From assembly GCA_030531645.1 (NCBI GenBank), contig JAUNNB010000003.1:1-64000 (forward strand): a stretch of 64,000 bases of DNA. The letters are read 5' to 3'. This DNA comes from Candidatus Saccharimonadota bacterium (GTDB lineage: Bacteria > Patescibacteriota > Saccharimonadia > Saccharimonadales > Saccharimonadaceae). Numbering within the stretch: position 1 is the stretch's first letter; the number at the start of each line of letters is the position of its first letter. The notes under the pieces were generated by a model. It saw only the letters and a program-made list of their open reading frames with translations, was not told where the DNA came from and did not search any database. The translations under genes were made by a program, and so were the position numbers. Of the stretch, positions 32,902 to 40,575 are shown one piece after another.

Positions 32902-34029
32902 ATGGCATCTGAAGAAACCGTCGATTACGACGAAGAGAAAAAAGCTCAACAAATAGATATGGTTCCGGTGGAAGAAAAGGAACCTTTGACTGGAAGTTCA
33001 GTTTTGATTGACCAAGAAGGTGATCCAAACCCATTGCCAGAATTGCCTGACAATGGATTCCCTGCTGGCTATGGCCCGAATGAACATATCAAGAAACCAG
33101 AGCCGCCAAAGAAACCATCTTTCAAAGAGCGTATGAGTCGTTCAATTGCGAAGATGACCAAGAAGCAAAAAATTATTACGATTACTTCAGTGGTATTAAC
33201 AATTCTAGTTGCAACCGGAATTGGCGTATTCTTAGGTATATCTGGCGCATTTAGAATTGACTACTCGGGTACTTATGAGGCAGCAAGAGAACTCCGCACG
33301 GAAATGCAGCGCATTAAATCAAATGCTAGCTGTGACAAAGTGATAGATTATGTAGACAATGCCTACACGAATGCGCAGGTTTATGGAACATATGTTGATG
33401 ATTGTCGCGAAGTCGGCAAAGGCGTTACAACCGATGTGATTACGGTGCTTGGGCGCACTGAAGGCGTTCTAAAAGACAATGAGATTTTTAGAAAATATGA
33501 AACGTTCAGATTGGCGATGGAATCGGCATCGACTGGTAATAAGAACGTTCAAAAAGTACTAGATTCTTATGTGATTTGGCACAAATGGATTATCACAAAA
33601 CACGGCATTGAAGCCAGGACCACCAAGTGGACTGAGGAAGAGATCGAAAGCACGGCAGCAATTCTCACCGAAAGTAAAGAAGAGAAATTCGTGGAATATG
33701 GCACGAAGTGGGCTGAGCTTAAATTGGCCGCTACAAAGGCTCAAATAGCTTTCGATAAAGCCGTTGATCCATCATCAAACACTGATGCTGAAACAATGAA
33801 GACTTTGCTCGAAGAGCAGAAGAAAGCAGTCGAGGAATACAAAACTTGGGAAGAAGAAAACAAGTTTGTGATTACCAAAGAAATTCCGTTTGAAATGGTT
33901 GATATGGCAGTGGTTTATAATAAGTTCACTGAACTTTATGATTTAATTCGTGAAACTTACCAAAACAATTACAACCGCGAAAAGGGCGGCTGTAAGAACT
34001 TGGTTGATGGCTCAGTAGTCTGCGACTAA
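32902..34029 (+). CDS. Unknown single-pass membrane protein, 375 aa
   Basis: Acidic/Pro-rich cytoplasmic start (about 1-75), short basic stretch, one membrane segment (about 90-113) and a ~260-residue outer domain that is helical and Lys/Glu-rich, with four Cys residues (two around 142-170, two at the extreme C-terminus in GGCKNLVDGSVVCD). No family recognised. TATAAT ends 7 nt before the ATG (leaderless). The stop overlaps the stop of the convergent phosphoesterase gene by 3 nt. Confidence 0.75.
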   Translation: MASEETVDYDEEKKAQQIDMVPVEEKEPLTGSSVLIDQEGDPNPLPELPDNGFPAGYGPNEHIKKPEPPKKPSFKERMSRSIAKMTKKQKIITITSVVLTILVATGIGVFLGISGAFRIDYSGTYEAARELRTEMQRIKSNASCDKVIDYVDNAYTNAQVYGTYVDDCREVGKGVTTDVITVLGRTEGVLKDNEIFRKYETFRLAMESASTGNKNVQKVLDSYVIWHKWIITKHGIEARTTKWTEEEIESTAAILTESKEEKFVEYGTKWAELKLAATKAQIAFDKAVDPSSNTDAETMKTLLEEQKKAVEEYKTWEEENKFVITKEIPFEMVDMAVVYNKFTELYDLIRETYQNNYNREKGGCKNLVDGSVVCD

Positions 34030-34997
34030 AGCTTTGGGCGTAAATATTTGCGTTTGATTTCTGGTATTTTTGAGTTGTTTTTCGAAAATTCTAACATTGC
34101 AGCATAGGTTGGGAAGAAAACATTGAAATGATGCATCCAGCCAGCGCATTCATGCGATGTGGTAAAGGCGCCAACCACGATTGACTTATCGTTTTCGCCT
34201 TTAATAGTGTGGCGAATATTTGGAGGGAAAATATTACGAGTTGGCGAGACAATCCCGCGTGTGCCACGGAAGATTTCGTCGAAAATCGGCGGGACTATAC
34301 CATTGTGCATATGTCCGGAAATATAATAATCAAATTCCTTAAGTTCTTCTTCTACTTCTGAATCATGAAGACAAACTGGCGAATGAATCATTGCGAGCTT
34401 CAATTTGTCTTTTGGAAGATCTTTGGTCAAACTTTTTCTTAGGACTTTTTTGAAGAATTTCTTTGGTTTCAGTTCGCGGATGATGCGAAGAAGTTCGTCC
34501 GTGCGCTCGTTGGTAGGTCTTATAAATGTAGTCTTGTTTTCTCCGCTGGTATTGAAATTGTAGTAGGTGGGAGTCAAGGTTAACCCAAGAACATAGAGCT
34601 TGTCGTCTTCATATATATCGTTATCGAGCAATGTGACGTTACGAATTAAATTCACTTTTTCGTAAAAACTTTTGTTTCTAAAAATGCGCCAATCTTTCCC
34701 TGCTTTTTCATATGAATCATGATTCCCCATGCTGATGAGAACTCGTGCAATGAACCCTAGCTGTTCAAGCCAACCCAGGAGTCTTTCCTCTTCGTCTGGG
34801 TCTTTAATCATATCGTTACTATCGATGAGATCGCCCGGAATGAGAATATAATCAGGCTTCTTTTGCTCGGCAACTTTTAGAAAGCGTTCGAACTTTTCAT
34901 TAGCAACTTGATAGCTAAAATGAATGTCAGAAACTACTAAAATTTTTAGCTTCTGATTGGAGCGAAACTTATAAGTATCAAGACAGATTTCTTTCAT
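34026..34997 (-). CDS. Calcineurin-like metallophosphoesterase
   Basis: 323 aa with the complete binuclear metal set: VVSDIHFS (about 21-28), GDLIDSND (about 54-61), GNHDSY (about 91-96), a His in MIHSPVC, and SGHMHNG (about 231-237). Nearest to YkuE/YpbG-like cytosolic phosphoesterases; no signal peptide, so probably cytoplasmic or peripheral. Substrate unknown. It starts 1 nt after the methyltransferase stop and has no Shine-Dalgarno, so it depends on that transcript. Confidence 0.88.
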   Translation of the reverse strand: MKEICLDTYKFRSNQKLKILVVSDIHFSYQVANEKFERFLKVAEQKKPDYILIPGDLIDSNDMIKDPDEEERLLGWLEQLGFIARVLISMGNHDSYEKAGKDWRIFRNKSFYEKVNLIRNVTLLDNDIYEDDKLYVLGLTLTPTYYNFNTSGENKTTFIRPTNERTDELLRIIRELKPKKFFKKVLRKSLTKDLPKDKLKLAMIHSPVCLHDSEVEEELKEFDYYISGHMHNGIVPPIFDEIFRGTRGIVSPTRNIFPPNIRHTIKGENDKSIVVGAFTTSHECAGWMHHFNVFFPTYAAMLEFSKNNSKIPEIKRKYLRPKL

Positions 34998-34998
34998 A

Positions 34999-35748
34999 TT
35001 ATTTTTTGACTAATTTATAATAAATGCTTGGCGCAAAATTGATTTTAGCAAGTGGTTTCTGAACCTTTTTCTCGAATGCTGCGAGAGTCTTGGCGCTAAA
35101 CATTTTCTTGAGTTTAGGTGAGCGGAAGTTAGAAACTGAAAGTTTCTCTTCAATTTCAAAACCAGATTTTTTAAACAAGTCTTCAACATATTTTGGGTGG
35201 TAATTAAAGAAACCATTGGGACAAATTTCTGTGAAGTTGACCGGCTCGAGACTGAACGGATTTTTGTCGGTCTTTTTGGTCCAGTATTTAACCATACGTG
35301 GAAGGGTTTTCTTATTAGCGACTTCAATCACGGCAACACCTCCAGGTTTCAAAACGCGAGATAATTCGTTAACGACTTTATCCAAATCTTTGAAGTGATG
35401 CGTAGCGCGAATCATCATTAGGACATCCACTTCGCCGTCTTTAAATGGCATATCGTAAATATCGCCCTGGCGAGTTTTGATTTTTTTGCCAAATTCCTCA
35501 CGGGCTTGTTTTAACTCAGTTTCGGAATAATCGAAAATGATAGCTTCTTTGGCACGACCAAGATATTCTTTGGCAAGGCGTCCATAGCCACCGGCAACAT
35601 CAACAAATCTGCCCATTTTTGTTGGCAAGAGACGGCGGATAGCCATACGGTCTGCGAGGTCCTCGTATTCGCGATCTACATCTTCCCAAAAAATTTTCTT
35701 GTAATCATAGCCGTTGTAATCAGAAACGACATTTTTTGCTTTAACCAT
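34999..35748 (-). CDS. Class I SAM-dependent methyltransferase
   Basis: 249 aa, Rossmann-type methyltransferase: motif I FVDVAGGYGRLA (about 48-59), motif II IIFDYSETEL, post-II RQGDIYDMPF and LKPGGVAVIEV (motif post-III), all of the Methyltransf_11 (UbiE-like) type. Substrate is unknown; small-molecule or lipid acceptor is possible. TATAAT (35757-35762) ends 8 nt before the ATG. It is the first gene of a two-gene unit with the phosphoesterase and is divergent from yebC. Confidence 0.88.
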   Translation of the reverse strand: MVKAKNVVSDYNGYDYKKIFWEDVDREYEDLADRMAIRRLLPTKMGRFVDVAGGYGRLAKEYLGRAKEAIIFDYSETELKQAREEFGKKIKTRQGDIYDMPFKDGEVDVLMMIRATHHFKDLDKVVNELSRVLKPGGVAVIEVANKKTLPRMVKYWTKKTDKNPFSLEPVNFTEICPNGFFNYHPKYVEDLFKKSGFEIEEKLSVSNFRSPKLKKMFSAKTLAAFEKKVQKPLAKINFAPSIYYKLVKK

Positions 35749-35834
35749 AATAATATATTATACCACAGATATAGATACATCGCCCGTTTTGTGGTATAAT
35801 ATATAGAGATAAATTATATATTTTAAGGAGTTTT

Positions 35835-36539
35835 ATGTCTGGACATAGTAAATGGGCGACAACAAAACGCCAGAAGGCAGTCGTGGATGCAAAGCGTGGT
35901 GCTTTGTTCACAAAAATCGGCAATCAGATTGCTATTGCGGCACGTTCTGGCCAAGACCCAGCAATGAATCCAAGTCTTGCTATGGTACTTGAGAAAGCTC
36001 GCCATGCAAACATGCCAAAAGTAAACATTGAACGCGCAATTGCTCGCGCTGCTGATAAGAACGCTGCAGCTCTTATCGAGGAAACTTACGAGGCTTATGG
36101 CCCTGGTGGTGTTGGTATTATTATCGAAGTTGCTACTGATAACAAAAACCGCACGATGCCAGAAGTACGCAACACCCTCAGCAAGAATGGTGGCCGTATT
36201 GCCGACCCTGGTTCCGTGATGTTCCAATTTGCTCGTAAGGGTGTGATTGAAATTTCTGAAACTGGTGAAGATGCCTTGATGTCTGCACTTGACGCTGGCG
36301 CCGAGGATGCTTCCGAGGAAGAAGAATACATTGAAATCATCACAGCCCCAACTGAATTGATGGCTGTTCGTGAAAAATTGGTTGCAGCTGGATTAACCGT
36401 AACTTCCGCTGAACTCAAGTATGTTCCAAACACTTACATTGCTCTATCTGACCCAGCAGATGAAGAAAAACTCGAAAAACTCCTTGATGCAGTTGATGAT
36501 CTTGACGATGTAGTAAACGTATTTACAAACGCGGAGTAG
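35835..36539 (+). CDS. yebC: YebC/PmpR-family protein
   Basis: 234 aa, full length, beginning SGHSKWATTKRQKAVVDAKRG and containing the GPGGVGIIIE signature (about 91-100) and a conserved TEL..VREKL segment. The family has been linked to transcription control and more recently to relief of ribosome stalling on proline-rich stretches. TATAAT at 35795-35800 and AAGGAG before the ATG. The TetR-like gene starts 3 nt after its stop, so the two are co-expressed. Confidence 0.96.
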   Translation: MSGHSKWATTKRQKAVVDAKRGALFTKIGNQIAIAARSGQDPAMNPSLAMVLEKARHANMPKVNIERAIARAADKNAAALIEETYEAYGPGGVGIIIEVATDNKNRTMPEVRNTLSKNGGRIADPGSVMFQFARKGVIEISETGEDALMSALDAGAEDASEEEEYIEIITAPTELMAVREKLVAAGLTVTSAELKYVPNTYIALSDPADEEKLEKLLDAVDDLDDVVNVFTNAE

Positions 36540-36542
36540 TAG

Positions 36543-37091
36543 ATGGGCAAAAGGACCGAGCGGATTCGGACTTACATACGCTTTGACAAGAAAATTGTTT
36601 CAGCTGTGAGAAGGTTAGCTAAAAAGGGTGGGCGTTTTTATACCCGCTCGATTGTGCGTGAAGCCGAAATTAATGAAAAAACTTTTTATAACCACTATAA
36701 ATCCTACGACGATTTCTTCGAGAAAAAAGGCGAGGAAGTCAGAAAAGCGGTTCGCGAAGCTGACACAGATACGCCGGTGAACGCACCGTTGAATGTCTAT
36801 TTTGAAAATGTGCTGGATAGACTTTATGAGGTGCGTGGGGTGCTTGATATATTCATCATTCTAAATAATACGAAGTTGGTGGATCCAATTTTGAAAGCAA
36901 TTCGATTCAGAGTGTATAGGACTTGGAGAGAAAAAGATGACGCAAGTTACAGGATTTTCACTGCGCTTTCTATAGACGAGTTCCTAAAATGGCGGAACGA
37001 GGCCTACAGCAAAGAAAAGATTGCTGAACACGCTAAGAATATTGCTTGGTTTGCAGATCACGCAAAAGACATCAAGAATCACAGAGTTTAA
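36543..37091 (+). CDS. TetR-like helix-turn-helix protein
   Basis: 182 aa. Residues about 15-65 resemble a TetR N-terminal DNA-binding domain (SIVREAEINEKTFYNHYKS and then YDDFFEKKGEEV), where TFYNHYKSYDDFF is the recognition-helix hallmark. The preceding helix is unusually basic. The C-terminal ~110 residues are helical as in TetR ligand domains, but shorter. It begins 3 nt after yebC with no clear own promoter and ends in a strong terminator. Target unknown. Confidence 0.72.
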   Translation: MGKRTERIRTYIRFDKKIVSAVRRLAKKGGRFYTRSIVREAEINEKTFYNHYKSYDDFFEKKGEEVRKAVREADTDTPVNAPLNVYFENVLDRLYEVRGVLDIFIILNNTKLVDPILKAIRFRVYRTWREKDDASYRIFTALSIDEFLKWRNEAYSKEKIAEHAKNIAWFADHAKDIKNHRV

Positions 37092-37118
37092 AAAACGCAC
37101 CTCGATGAGGTGCGTTTT
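37092..37118. terminator. Bidirectional terminator, TetR-like gene/rplS
   Basis: AAAACGCACCTC-GAT-GAGGTGCGTTTT with 12-bp stem, placed between convergent genes. Confidence 0.93.
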
Positions 37119-37128
37119 GTTTCCTAAA

Positions 37129-37596
37129 TTAAGCTTCAACTTTTTCTTCTTTTGGTTCTTCAGTTGCAGGTTCTGCTGGAGCGGCTTCTTCTTTTGGAGC
37201 TTCAGCTGGTTCTTCAACAGGAAGAGTGTTGACAGCTGCACGATCGAAGTCTTTAGCAGAAAGGCGAGCTGATTTACCAGAGCGCTCACGGAGATAACTC
37301 AAGTTCTTGCGGCGAACCTTAGCACGACGAACGATTTCGATTTTCTCTACGAGTGGGCTGTGAATAAGGAAAGATTTCTCGACGCCGATACCGGAAGCGA
37401 TTTTGCGAACGGTGATACGAGCAGTATGAGAATCTTTACGATCAGTGCGGATAACCACACCTTCGAAAACCTGAAGACGGAATTTTTCACCTTCCTTAAT
37501 CTTCTGGGTGACTTTTACTGTGTCGCCAGAACGAACGTCGACGACAGCCGACTTTTTCTGAGCATCACTAATTTGTTTTAGAATAGAAAAACTCAT
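37129..37596 (-). CDS. rplS: 50S ribosomal protein L19
   Basis: 155 aa. The first ~115 residues are L19 (VRSGDTVKVTQKIKEGEKFR, FEGVVIRTDRK, FLIHSPLVEKIEIVRRAKVR, LSYLRERSGKSARL), which sits at the 30S-50S interface. The last ~35 residues are an Ala/Pro/Glu-rich tail not present in the ~115-aa standard protein; it is acidic and probably disordered. AAAGG lies upstream of the ATG. Confidence 0.96.
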   Translation of the reverse strand: MSFSILKQISDAQKKSAVVDVRSGDTVKVTQKIKEGEKFRLQVFEGVVIRTDRKDSHTARITVRKIASGIGVEKSFLIHSPLVEKIEIVRRAKVRRKNLSYLRERSGKSARLSAKDFDRAAVNTLPVEEPAEAPKEEAAPAEPATEEPKEEKVEA

Positions 37597-37628
37597 AAAT
37601 TTACCTTTTATATTAACACTTATCGTCT

Positions 37629-37657
37629 ATTTTACCATAACTTTTGGAATTTTACAA
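37629..37657 (-). promoter_or_regulatory. Promoter of rplS
   Basis: Reverse-strand TTGTAA (37652-37657), 17-nt spacer, TAAAAT (37629-37634), giving a ~25-nt leader. Confidence 0.75.
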
Positions 37658-37677
37658 GGGGTATTTTAGAGATAGTA

Positions 37678-37737
37678 AAGGCCCCGATGAAGCTGGGGCC
37701 TTACCATGTACAACAAGTCTTTGAAAGGAGAAGACTT
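37678..37737 (-). terminator. Two hairpins after upp
   Basis: AAGTCTT/AAGACTT (37715-37737) next to the upp stop, then AAGGCCCC/GGGGCCTT (37678-37702), followed on the reverse strand by TTTACT, a weak U-run. The second is the likely terminator. Confidence 0.65.
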
Positions 37738-37740
37738 TGT

Positions 37741-38553
37741 CTATTTGGTGCCGAAAATTCGGTCACCTGCATCACCAAGGCCCGGAACGATATAGAAGTC
37801 CTCGTTCAGACCACAGTCTAATGCGCCGATGTAGAGATCCACGTCGGGATGAAGTTTCCGCATCACGCGTACGCCCTCAGGAGCAGCTACCATACAGATG
37901 AAGTGTATATGTTTACAGCCGTATTCTTTCAGCTGGAACACCGCGTCTGAGGCAGAACCGCCAGTTGCAAGCATTGGGTCTGTGACAAATACTTCCCTTT
38001 TTGCGCAATCGTGCGGAAGCTTGCAGAAGTACTCAACGGGCTGAGCCGTCTTTTCATCCCTGTAGAGACCAATGTGGCCGACTTTGGCAGCGGGGATCAT
38101 AGTAAGCATCCCATCTTGCAGACCGAGACCTGCACGCAGAATCGGCACAATGGCCAACTTCTTGCCACCAAGTTGCCGAGCAACAGTCTCACAGAGAGGA
38201 GTCTCAATCACTTTCTCCTTGAGTGGTAGATAGCGAGTAGCTTCATAGCACTCAAGCATCGCGATTTCCTTGGTCAGCTCACGAAATTCTTTGGTGCCAG
38301 TCTTTACCTTGCGCGCCTGTGTAATCTTATGCTCGATCAGCGCGTGGTCGATGAAATGGACCATCTTGGGGTCAAACTCTGATTGGCGCTTCAAGATTGC
38401 TTCCTGACTCATGTCCACCACCAAGTCGGGCGTAGGGACAACTTCAATCCTTGGATACTCTTTCTGCTCGGGCTTCTTCGCCTTTGGGGTTGTTTCAGCC
38501 TTTTTAGGCTTCTTAACCTTGTCGGATTTCTTAGACTCTTTGGATTTGGGCAT
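37741..38553 (-). CDS. upp: Uracil phosphoribosyltransferase with Lys-rich N-terminal extension
   Basis: Salvage of uracil to UMP using PRPP. 270 aa; the catalytic core (from about residue 60, [18 protein letters not shown]) is normal, with the PRPP loop [14 protein letters not shown] (about 193-206), CMVAAPEGV and the C-terminal uracil-binding [10 protein letters not shown]. The first ~35 residues are a Lys/Pro-rich tail, and ~25 more precede the core; standard enzymes are ~209 aa. AAGGAGGG nine bases before the first ATG supports this start. Salvage fits an organism without de novo pyrimidine synthesis. Confidence 0.95.
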   Translation of the reverse strand: MPKSKESKKSDKVKKPKKAETTPKAKKPEQKEYPRIEVVPTPDLVVDMSQEAILKRQSEFDPKMVHFIDHALIEHKITQARKVKTGTKEFRELTKEIAMLECYEATRYLPLKEKVIETPLCETVARQLGGKKLAIVPILRAGLGLQDGMLTMIPAAKVGHIGLYRDEKTAQPVEYFCKLPHDCAKREVFVTDPMLATGGSASDAVFQLKEYGCKHIHFICMVAAPEGVRVMRKLHPDVDLYIGALDCGLNEDFYIVPGLGDAGDRIFGTK

Positions 38554-38601
38554 AAATTTTTCCCTCCTTATAAAAAATTTTGCCAGTCAATAGCAAAGGA
38601 C

Positions 38602-38654
38602 GTGCTAGAGATTAGCACTACCTTTATTATATCATACATTGCTATAAAAGTCAA
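38602..38654 (-). promoter_or_regulatory. Promoter and leader hairpin of upp
   Basis: Reverse-strand TTGACT (38649-38654), 17-nt spacer, TATAAT (38626-38631); the leader opens with hairpin GTGCTA-ATCTC-TAGCAC (38602-38618). Confidence 0.82.
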
Positions 38655-38667
38655 TTTGTGGTAGAAT
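38639..38667 (+). promoter_or_regulatory. Promoter of the 29-aa protein/rnhB unit
   Basis: TTGCTA (38639-38644), 17-nt spacer, TAGAAT (38662-38667), interleaved with the divergent upp promoter. Confidence 0.6.
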
Positions 38668-38676
38668 ACTGGTATT

Positions 38677-38766
38677 ATGGCAATCAAGAAGAAAAAGATT
38701 GTTGTTGCTAAACTCAACCGCAATAACAATCATAAGCATAGCGAAAAGCGCAAACACAACGGTTAA
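38677..38766 (+). CDS. Very small basic protein, 29 aa
   Basis: ATG to TAA reading MAIKKKKIVVAKLNRN then NNNHKHSEKRKHNG: about one third Lys/Arg and four His/Asn clusters, so likely nucleic-acid binding. It starts 9 nt after a TAGAAT -10 and its stop is directly followed by the rnhB ATG, so it would open that operon and couple its translation. It resembles small ribosome-associated proteins in composition only. No family recognised; it could also be a leader peptide. Confidence 0.6.
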   Translation: MAIKKKKIVVAKLNRNNNHKHSEKRKHNG

Positions 38767-39768
38767 ATGCATCTGATTCTCGGTATAGACGAAGTTGGAC
38801 GCGGACCGTGGGCGGGGCCGCTCGTAATGGGCGGCGTTATTTTGTCTGAACACACTGATGGTGAATGCACTTGGATTGACCAATTGACTGATTCGAAAAA
38901 ATTGACGGCAAAGAAACGAGCCGAACTCTACGATATAATCAAGCGAGAGGCTTTGGCGGCGGAAACTGGATGGGTTTCTGCAACAGAGCTGAATAAAGTG
39001 GGGCTAGCCAAAGGTCTAAGAATTTGTTGCCAAAGGGTGGTGGCGAAGATCCAAAAGTCCGGCGTAAAATTTAATGAGATTATCATCGACGGACCGATAA
39101 ACTTTTTGGAAAAAACGCCGGCTGAGCCCTTTGTGACAAATTTAAACAAAGCGGATCTTTTAATCAAGGAAGTTTCTGCAGCAAGTATTATCGCAAAAGT
39201 TGAACGCGACAATTATATGATTGAACTTGGCACGAAGTTCCCTGGCTATGGTTTTGAAAATCATGTTGGGTATGGCACGGCTAAGCATATTGCTGCGATT
39301 GATGAGTTGGGGTTAACGCCAGAACACAGGCTTTTTATAAAACCACTTAGGGATAAGATTGGGGACAGAAAGTTAGGTCTGCCGGCCGAGGGACCTAGGG
39401 TTATAGCGGAAGCAAAAAAGAAAAATACGACAAAGGTCGGAAACAAAGCTGAGGAGGTTGTGGCTAATTTTCTATCGCAGAATGGCCATGAGATTTTGGC
39501 GAGAAATTTCAAGACTAAAACTTGTGAAATTGATATCGTGTCTAGGAAAGAATCTGTGGTTTATTTTACTGAGGTGAAGTATCGCAAAAATGATGTGCAT
39601 GGAAGCGGACTTGATGCTATCACGGATAAAAAACAGCGACAAATGGCTTTTGCGGCGGAGGTTTTTCTGAAAAGGCAAGGCGCAAAACTAGATAACTACA
39701 AGTGTAGGCTAGCCGGGGCGGACGTCTCTGGTGAAGATTTTCATATAAATAAGTGGGTTGAGGTGTAA
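38767..39768 (+). CDS. rnhB: Ribonuclease HII fused to a YraN (UPF0102) nuclease-like domain
   Basis: 333 aa. Residues 1-~200 are RNase HII, which removes ribonucleotides and RNA primers: GIDEVGRGPWAGPLV (D8, E9), IIIDG (D108) and ASIIAKVERD (D148) form the catalytic set. Residues ~222-333 match YraN, a restriction-endonuclease-like fold: GNKAEEVVANFL, CEIDIV (E254, D256) and FTEVKYR (E269, K271) give the PD-(D/E)xK pattern. The two genes are neighbours in many bacteria but separate; here they are one frame with a ~20-residue basic linker. Confidence 0.94.
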   Translation: MHLILGIDEVGRGPWAGPLVMGGVILSEHTDGECTWIDQLTDSKKLTAKKRAELYDIIKREALAAETGWVSATELNKVGLAKGLRICCQRVVAKIQKSGVKFNEIIIDGPINFLEKTPAEPFVTNLNKADLLIKEVSAASIIAKVERDNYMIELGTKFPGYGFENHVGYGTAKHIAAIDELGLTPEHRLFIKPLRDKIGDRKLGLPAEGPRVIAEAKKKNTTKVGNKAEEVVANFLSQNGHEILARNFKTKTCEIDIVSRKESVVYFTEVKYRKNDVHGSGLDAITDKKQRQMAFAAEVFLKRQGAKLDNYKCRLAGADVSGEDFHINKWVEV

Positions 39769-39798
39769 TTTTATTCCACTTATGGTATAATGGGGTGT

Positions 39799-40575
39799 AT
39801 GAAAACCTTTGTCGTGGGCAATTGGAAGATGAATTTAACGGTGGGTGAATCATCACTGTTTTTGCAAAAGCTCCAGAAAAAAATTAAACCAGCCAAAAAT
39901 CTTGAGGTAGTGGTCGCGCCGAGTGCGATTGCATTGCAGACATTGAGCTTGCAGCTCGAGAGAAATAAGTCGAAGATTAAACTCGCGGCACAAAATTTTC
40001 ACTACCGCGATTATGGTGCATTTACGGGTGAGATTTCTGTTTCTCAATTACACGGAATCATAAAATACGCCATTGTAGGGCATTCAGAAAGACGTCATAT
40101 CTTTGGAGAAACTAACCGTGAAGTAAAGATGAAGGTTGCAGCAGCAATCCGCAATAATATTCGTCCGATTATTTGTATTGGTGAAACTGAAGGTGAACGC
40201 GCTAGCGGCGAAACCGCGGATGTGATTCGCGATCAATTGCTTTCCTCCCTATCTGAGATTGATGTTGAAGATTTTAAGAAGGTAATTATCGCTTATGAAC
40301 CTGTTTGGGCAATTTCTGGCGGCAAATCTTCTCGCGCCGCAGCACCAGATGAAGTGATAGATGTAATTCGTTTGATTCATACGACTTTGGCCGACACTTA
40401 CGGCAAAGAAATTGAAGAAAATATTCCGGTTTTGTATGGCGGTTCCGTGAACGCGGATAATGCCGGTGCGTATTTAACGATGAAGGGTGTAAATGGCTTG
40501 CTGATTGGGGGTGCAAGTTTGATGTCAGAGCCGTTTTGTGATATAGTTGAAACAGCTAAAAGGGTCATAGCGTAA
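39799..40575 (+). CDS. tpiA: Triosephosphate isomerase
   Basis: Glycolytic interconversion of DHAP and glyceraldehyde-3-phosphate. 258 aa: VGNWKMN (catalytic Lys about 10), GHSERR (catalytic His about 94), AYEPVWAISGGK (catalytic Glu about 167) and YGGSVN...LIGGASL phosphate loops. The ATG at 39799 lies 7 nt after TATAAT (39786-39791); the ATG three codons upstream overlaps the -10. Leaderless start. The next gene overlaps its stop (TAATG). Confidence 0.97.
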   Translation: MKTFVVGNWKMNLTVGESSLFLQKLQKKIKPAKNLEVVVAPSAIALQTLSLQLERNKSKIKLAAQNFHYRDYGAFTGEISVSQLHGIIKYAIVGHSERRHIFGETNREVKMKVAAAIRNNIRPIICIGETEGERASGETADVIRDQLLSSLSEIDVEDFKKVIIAYEPVWAISGGKSSRAAAPDEVIDVIRLIHTTLADTYGKEIEENIPVLYGGSVNADNAGAYLTMKGVNGLLIGGASLMSEPFCDIVETAKRVIA

